Origin: Neptuniibacter sp.
GTDB lineage: Bacteria; Pseudomonadota; Gammaproteobacteria; Pseudomonadales; Balneatricaceae
DNA: 9,987 bases
Direction: 5' to 3'
Assembly (NCBI GenBank): GCA_030149405.1
Contig: JASBRM010000252.1
Location: 1 to 9,987 of the forward strand
Made by a program: the position numbers and the translations under genes
Notes under the pieces: model-generated
Seen by the model: the letters and a program-made list of their open reading frames with translations, nothing else
Told to the model about the DNA's origin: nothing
Database searches by the model: none
In this document: in pieces, positions 4,836 to 9,987 of the stretch
Numbering within the stretch: the stretch's first letter is position 1
How the letters are laid out: every line of letters starts with the position of its first letter

Positions 4836-5804
4836 ATGTCTTCTCCGTTCATACAGGCAATTCGCGAGCACCTAAGAGCCCGGCATTACAGCAAGCGCAC
4901 AGAGCAAACCTACATTTATTGGATTTTGGGATATATACGATTTCATAATCGCGAGCACCCTAATAATCTGACTGCTGATCATATTGTTCAATATTTAGAA
5001 TTTTTAGCTGTAACCCAGAAGGTTACTCCCTCTACACAGAAAACTGCTTTGAATGCCTTAATGTATTTATACAAAAGGTTTCTAAATTGGGATCAAACCT
5101 TGTTGGATCTTGGTGATTTTCATCGTGCAAAAGCTCAAAAGAAAATTCCGGTAGTGCTAAGTAAAAACGAAATTAGATCTGTCTTTGCATGTCTTCAGGG
5201 TGAGTATCTTTCTTGTGCAAAGATGATGTATGGATCAGGTTTGCGCGTGATGGAGGTTTGCCGCCTGAGAGTTAAGGATATTGATTTTGAAAGACTGACC
5301 GTTGCAGTGAATGATGGAAAAGGTAGAAAAAACAGAATCACTACACTATCAGAATCTTGTGTAGATGACCTACGTAGGCAGCTTGAGATATGTAAGGCCT
5401 ATTTTCAGGAAGATACTCAGGCGGAGCGATGGGATGGGGTTTATCTTCCCTATGCACTGGCAAGAAAATACCCTAATGCACCTTTTGAATTTTCCTGGCA
5501 GTACCTGTTTCCAGCCCGTCAGCGATCACTTGATAAGCGTGAAGAAAAGGTAAGGCGACACCACATTTACGATCGCAGTCTGCAACGAGCAGTTAAAAAG
5601 GCCGTGTTGAATGCGGGTATAAATAAACCGGCTACTTGCCATAGTTTTCGGCACAGTTTTGCAACACATCTATTAGAGCGCGGTGCTGATATACGAACTG
5701 TGCAAGAACAGTTAGGTCATTCTGATGTTCAAACCACAGAGATCTATACCCATGTCCTCAACCGTGGCGGTCACGCAGTTAAGAGCCCTCTTGAGGATTT
5801 ATAG
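4836..5804 (+). CDS. intI: Integron integrase (tyrosine recombinase)
   Basis: IntI (322 aa) recombines attI and attC sites, acting on folded single-stranded attC. The N-terminal core-binding domain (about 1-95) is followed by a catalytic domain with R137 (GSGLRVMEV), K162 or K165 (GKGRKNR), H269 and R272 ([12 protein letters not shown]), H295 ([14 protein letters not shown]) and nucleophile Y304. The insertion at about 199-226 ([17 protein letters not shown], then WQYLFPA) is specific to integron integrases and separates them from XerC/D and phage integrases. Length is normal and no break is seen, so the enzyme is likely active. TAAGGAT lies six bases before the ATG. The gene diverges from the cassettes and converges on serS. 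The LexA box in its promoter indicates SOS induction. Confidence 0.97.
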   Translation: MSSPFIQAIREHLRARHYSKRTEQTYIYWILGYIRFHNREHPNNLTADHIVQYLEFLAVTQKVTPSTQKTALNALMYLYKRFLNWDQTLLDLGDFHRAKAQKKIPVVLSKNEIRSVFACLQGEYLSCAKMMYGSGLRVMEVCRLRVKDIDFERLTVAVNDGKGRKNRITTLSESCVDDLRRQLEICKAYFQEDTQAERWDGVYLPYALARKYPNAPFEFSWQYLFPARQRSLDKREEKVRRHHIYDRSLQRAVKKAVLNAGINKPATCHSFRHSFATHLLERGADIRTVQEQLGHSDVQTTEIYTHVLNRGGHAVKSPLEDL

Positions 5805-5810
5805 GCACAA

Positions 5811-5834
5811 AAAAACACGCCGAAGCGTGTTTTT
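5811..5834. terminator. Bidirectional terminator between intI and serS
   Basis: A 10-bp stem (AAAAACACGC with GCGTGTTTTT) closes on a CGAA loop. On the minus strand the loop is TTCG and the stem is followed by a run of seven T residues, a strong terminator for the serS operon. On the plus strand it starts seven bases after the intI stop codon and has five T residues. Confidence 0.9.
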
Positions 5835-5859
5835 GTATGTTTGAGGGAAAGATCTGAGA

Positions 5860-7149
<1,290 letters not shown>

Positions 7150-7172
7150 TTATCTGAAATTAACACTAAGAA

Positions 7173-7544
7173 TTAAAACAAGCGTGTGAACCAAAGGCCA
7201 CCGTATAAAGCGACCAGACATAAAAGGACGCTTAATAATATATAAATCGCCGCAGACATTACATGCCCTTCCTGCAGCATTGCGATAGTTTCCATGGAAA
7301 AAGTGGAAAAAGTTGTGAATGCGCCCATAAAACCAACCATAAGCAGGGGTCGCATCTCTGGGCTGAGTTTGGATTTTTCCAGAATCAGGACAAAACAAAC
7401 ACCCATAAGAAAAGAGCCGAGCACGTTGCAGGTGAGTGTTCCGTATGGGATGCGATATGCAGCATTGTTGAGCAAGCCGCTCATCCAATAGCGCCCGAGT
7501 GCACCTAATGCTCCACCAATAGCTATGGCAATAAGTTGTTGCAT
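7173..7544 (-). CDS. crcB: Fluoride exporter CrcB/Fluc
   Basis: CrcB (123 aa) is a small four-helix inner-membrane protein of the Fluc family, which works as an antiparallel dimer forming fluoride channels that lower cytoplasmic fluoride. Seen here: GALGRYW (residues 14-20), the conserved Asn N40 in TLTCNVLGSFLMG, and the signature GFMGAFTTFSTFSMET (71-86) containing the Phe and polar residues that line the fluoride path. Hydrophobic segments fall at about 3-24, 35-56, 66-90 and 97-120. Its start is five bases after the rarA stop, so it is probably co-transcribed and translationally coupled. No separate fluoride riboswitch is seen, which fits housekeeping expression within an operon. Confidence 0.97.
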   Translation of the reverse strand: MQQLIAIAIGGALGALGRYWMSGLLNNAAYRIPYGTLTCNVLGSFLMGVCFVLILEKSKLSPEMRPLLMVGFMGAFTTFSTFSMETIAMLQEGHVMSAAIYILLSVLLCLVALYGGLWFTRLF

Positions 7545-7549
7545 GCGGC

Positions 7550-8908
7550 CTAACCTTTGTCGCTCTGTTTATCTAAATATCGCTGCTGCGGACTTTGTCT
7601 ATCTAGCTCTTTTAGATGCCTTAGTTTTTCGGCAATCTTAATCTCCAGTCCTCTGGGTTCTGGATGGTACCACTGTTGCTCATTTATTTCCGGTGGTAAA
7701 TAGGATTCCCCTGCAGCGTAAGCATCAGGCTCATTGTGGGCGTATCTGTATTCATCACCGTAACCCATATCTTTCATCAGTGATGTGGGTGCATTACGCA
7801 GGTGTACTGGTACTTCGTAGCTGGGTTGCGATTTTACCTCAGCCAGGCATTGGTTAAAGGCTTGATACAGTGCGTTGCTTTTCGGCGCGCAAGCACAGTA
7901 AACAGCCGCTTGGGCAATTGCTCTTTCGCCTTCTGCTGGGCCTACTCTTTCAAATGCATCCCATGCAGAGAGCGCTACCTGCATCGCTCTTGGGTCTGCA
8001 TTGCCAATATCTTCAGAGGCAATGGCAACCAGTCGTCGAGCCACATAAAGTGGATCGCAGCCACCATCCAGCATGCGGCAGTACCAGTAGAGGGCTCCAT
8101 CCGGAGATGAACCGCGAACTGATTTATGGAAGGCCGAGATCATGTCGTAAAACAGATCGCCCTGTTTATCATAGCGGCGGCCTGTTGATCGTAAGACTTC
8201 TTCCAGTACCTGCTCATTTATATGTTGACTGCCGTCGTTCTGGCTTTCAGCCAAATCTGCTGCAATTTCGAGAAGGTTGAGTGCCCTTCGGGCATCGCCG
8301 TCTGCTGCAGTGATGAGCTTGTTAAGCATCTCGTCTGAAATGTGCAGGTTTGAATTGCCAAGGCCTTTTTCGTTATCACTCAAGGCGCGATTCAGTACGG
8401 CTCGTATATCTTCTCCTTCAAGGGATCTCAGGAGATAGACGCGGGCACGAGATAAAAGCGCATTGTTTAACTCAAAGGAAGGATTCTCAGTTGTGGCGCC
8501 AACAAAAATAATAGTGCCGTCTTCAATGTAAGGCAGAAAAGCATCTTGCTGAGATTTGTTAAAGCGGTGAACCTCATCTACAAATAAAATGGTGTTCTTG
8601 CCGCTTTGTGAAGAGTATTGTTTGGCCTGCTCGACCGCTGTTCGAATGTCTTTAACACCCGATAATACAGCTGATAGTGTCAGGAAGTGAGCATCTACAT
8701 GATGTGCGATGAGCTTGGCCAGTGTGGTTTTGCCAACACCTGGCGGTCCCCAGAAAATCATGGAGTGAGCAGAGCCCTGCTCTAAAGCCGTCCTAAGTGG
8801 TTTGTCAGGTCCGAGCAAATGGGATTGGCCGCAATACTCATCAAGAGAACGTGGCCGCATTCTGGCGGCCAGGGGTTCGTATGCAGGTGTTTGCGAGAAT
8901 AGATCCAC
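7550..8908 (-). CDS. rarA: Replication-associated recombination protein A (AAA+ ATPase)
   Basis: RarA (also MgsA; 452 aa) is a clamp-loader-related AAA+ ATPase that acts at stalled replication forks with SSB. Visible motifs: Walker [10 protein letters not shown] (54-62), Walker [11 protein letters not shown] (107-116), sensor-type [10 protein letters not shown] (137-146) and the arginine-finger region SRAR (153-156), followed by the family's C-terminal tetramerisation part ([43 protein letters not shown]). I chose GTG 8908, giving MDLFSQ, because GAGGG precedes it at five bases. A TTG at 8920 would add four residues but lacks such a site and overlaps lolA. With GTG 8908 the gene begins one base after the lolA stop, so coupling is likely. 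Confidence 0.96.
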   Translation of the reverse strand: MDLFSQTPAYEPLAARMRPRSLDEYCGQSHLLGPDKPLRTALEQGSAHSMIFWGPPGVGKTTLAKLIAHHVDAHFLTLSAVLSGVKDIRTAVEQAKQYSSQSGKNTILFVDEVHRFNKSQQDAFLPYIEDGTIIFVGATTENPSFELNNALLSRARVYLLRSLEGEDIRAVLNRALSDNEKGLGNSNLHISDEMLNKLITAADGDARRALNLLEIAADLAESQNDGSQHINEQVLEEVLRSTGRRYDKQGDLFYDMISAFHKSVRGSSPDGALYWYCRMLDGGCDPLYVARRLVAIASEDIGNADPRAMQVALSAWDAFERVGPAEGERAIAQAAVYCACAPKSNALYQAFNQCLAEVKSQPSYEVPVHLRNAPTSLMKDMGYGDEYRYAHNEPDAYAAGESYLPPEINEQQWYHPEPRGLEIKIAEKLRHLKELDRQSPQQRYLDKQSDKG

Positions 8909-8909
8909 G

Positions 8910-9554
8910 TTAACCCTCAATATCTACCAGTAGATCTGCTTCGGCAGGTACGCGGAAATAAAATGTTTGCTCGTTTAATTCAGGGTTGAGTTGCTGTTCG
9001 CTAAACACAATTGATGTGCGCTGCCCCAAAGAATCTTCAAGCATCAGCTCAGAAATAGTACCCGCTGTGAATGCGAGACGGATATTGGCAAAGTTACTTT
9101 GCTCAGTGAGAGGTTCTAATTCAAAGATCTGGTCACTACCGGTGTCACCGATGATGCGCACTGAGTATTTTTTTGTGAGTTCAGCAATCTGACCATTCAG
9201 AATAAGGGCTGGAGCGCTTGTTTCCTGAGATTCAGCTGAACGTTGCGTTACTTGTTCCAGATCCGGATCGTATATCCAGACATAAGTGCCATCAGAAACT
9301 ATCTCTTGTGGGTATGGCACGCTGGTTTCCCAGCGATAGAGGTTAGGTTTGGATAAGGCTAGCTTGCCACTGGTTTTTTGTGCTTCGCGGCCGTTCTCTG
9401 CAAGTGTGACCTGCTCAAAGCTGGCAGTGAATGAAGTGTAGTTTTGCAGCAGTTGGTGTAGCTTCTCTGCGCCCTGCTCTGCGGCAGCTAATGTTGAAAA
9501 CAAAGTAAGCAAACACGCAAAAGTGAAACGTGTGAATGTGCGCATAGTATCCAT
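8910..9554 (-). CDS. lolA: Outer-membrane lipoprotein carrier protein LolA
   Basis: LolA (214 aa) is the periplasmic chaperone that takes mature lipoproteins from the LolCDE transporter and hands them to LolB at the outer membrane. A Sec signal peptide (residues 1-25, hydrophobic [16 protein letters not shown]) precedes the mature protein. The typical LolA sequence follows: [56 protein letters not shown], and a C-terminal beta stretch ending [18 protein letters not shown] 9554 starts two bases after the ftsK stop, with GGAG about ten bases upstream inside ftsK; a second ATG at 9545 would still leave a signal peptide. The ftsK-lolA-rarA order is common in gammaproteobacteria. Confidence 0.97.
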   Translation of the reverse strand: MDTMRTFTRFTFACLLTLFSTLAAAEQGAEKLHQLLQNYTSFTASFEQVTLAENGREAQKTSGKLALSKPNLYRWETSVPYPQEIVSDGTYVWIYDPDLEQVTQRSAESQETSAPALILNGQIAELTKKYSVRIIGDTGSDQIFELEPLTEQSNFANIRLAFTAGTISELMLEDSLGQRTSIVFSEQQLNPELNEQTFYFRVPAEADLLVDIEG

Positions 9555-9556
9555 TT

Positions 9557-9987
9557 TTACATCTCTCCATTGGCGTTCGGTGCCAATACCTCGCGCTGAC
9601 CGTTTGAACCTGCGGTGCTAACGACGCCAGCAGCTTCCATTGCCTCAACCATTCTGGCAGCACGGTTATAACCAATTTTCAGTTTGCGTTGTACGCTGGA
9701 AATAGAGGCTTTACGGGTTTCCAGAACAAACGCGACCGCTTCGTCATAAAGCGGGTCTTGTTCATCATCGAACAGTGAAGCTGAACCTCCGCCGTCTGAA
9801 ATGGTTTCGCCTTCCAAAATTTCATTGATGTAATCTGGCTGCCCAAGTTGCTTCCAAGATTCGACTACTCGGTGTACTTCATCGTCACTGACAAATGCGC
9901 CATGCACACGGTTTGGCAGGCTGGTGCCCGCAGGGAGATAAAGCATGTCACCCCAGCCCAGAAGGTGTTCAGCTCCGGATTGGTCGA
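9557..9987 (-). CDS. ftsK: DNA translocase FtsK, C-terminal part (5' end outside the window)
   Basis: The window holds the last 142 codons; the gene continues beyond 9987. FtsK pumps chromosomal DNA at the division septum and activates XerCD at dif. The visible part includes the end of the motor domain ([16 protein letters not shown], then [17 protein letters not shown]), an acidic linker, and the C-terminal gamma winged-helix domain ([44 protein letters not shown]), which reads KOPS orientation sequences and contacts XerD. Walker motifs lie upstream, off the window. The frame is open to the window edge, so an internal ATG at 9946 is not the start. The stop is two bases from lolA. Confidence 0.97.
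   Translation of the reverse strand, partial: DQSGAEHLLGWGDMLYLPAGTSLPNRVHGAFVSDDEVHRVVESWKQLGQPDYINEILEGETISDGGGSASLFDDEQDPLYDEAVAFVLETRKASISSVQRKLKIGYNRAARMVEAMEAAGVVSTAGSNGQREVLAPNANGEM

Larger units (their letters stand above)
1..5804. mobile_element. Chromosomal integron (intI, attI, partial cassette array)
   Basis: An integron integrase on the plus strand is followed, on its upstream side, by an attI region and then by seven attC sites alternating with minus-strand genes. Every attC is bounded by a seven-base box ending in AAC and one beginning with GTT, the RYYYAAC/GTTRRRY layout of integron recombination sites, with inner complementary arms. Cassette borders (cut between G and TT of GTTRRRY) fall at about 4616/4615, 4053/4052, 3238/3237, 2690/2689, 1963/1962, 1556/1555, 811/810 and 219/218. 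The array continues past position 1, so its total length is unknown. The absence of transposition genes and the position beside serS suggest a sedentary chromosomal integron rather than a plasmid-borne one; that is an inference. Confidence 0.95.

Noticed and set aside
4644..4871. 75-aa minus-strand reading frame across the attI-intI interval
   Set aside because: It begins inside intI, covers the LexA box, promoter and palindrome, and has no ribosome binding site or recognisable protein character.
7150..7488. 112-aa minus-strand frame overlapping crcB in another frame
   Set aside because: crcB in the alternative frame has all family motifs; this frame is its shadow.
7548..7554. A lone GCCTAAC (GTTAGGC on the minus strand) at the rarA/crcB junction
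   Set aside because: It matches an integron core box, but has no partner box or hairpin nearby and lies in a conserved operon; a chance match.

Overview
The window joins the attI-proximal end of a chromosomal integron to a conserved block of gammaproteobacterial housekeeping genes. The right half (about 5860-9987, all on the minus strand) is a tightly packed series: ftsK 3' end, lolA, rarA, crcB, serS. LolA and this gene order point to a Gram-negative gammaproteobacterium, and the protein character and moderate GC are compatible with a marine Oceanospirillales-type lineage. The genus is not determined here.

The left half is the integron. An integron integrase gene, intI (4836-5804, plus strand), converges on serS, and the two share a bidirectional terminator at 5811-5834. 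Its promoter carries a CTG-N10-CAG LexA box over the -10 element, implying SOS control. The attI region (about 4610-4680) lies upstream of intI and contains a 46-bp near-perfect palindrome. From attI leftward runs an array of cassettes, all with genes on the minus strand and all separated by attC sites: seven complete cassettes and the start of an eighth, which leaves the window at position 1.

Cassette order from attI: (1) a frameshifted GNAT acetyltransferase; (2) a TIR-domain protein with a cysteine-containing N-terminus and a Ser/Tyr/Gly-rich linker; (3) a helical protein with an R-N-x3-H motif resembling HEPN RNases; (4) a multi-pass membrane protein; (5) a small membrane-anchored protein with a BamE/SmpA-like motif; (6) a membrane-anchored coiled-coil protein with the motif EKGKNLATKEDI; (7) a secreted protein; (8) a DUF1059-like protein, start only. 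Several stop codons lie inside the attC R'' box, as expected for compact cassettes. Coding regions in the array look more AT-rich than the housekeeping genes (judged by eye).

Read together, IntI would excise and insert cassettes at attI under DNA-damage control. The cassettes are mostly small envelope proteins of unknown function, plus two adjacent candidates for phage defence or toxin activity (TIR and HEPN-like). No tRNA, rRNA, CRISPR array or insertion sequence was seen. No stretch longer than 300 bases lacks a gene or integron site.
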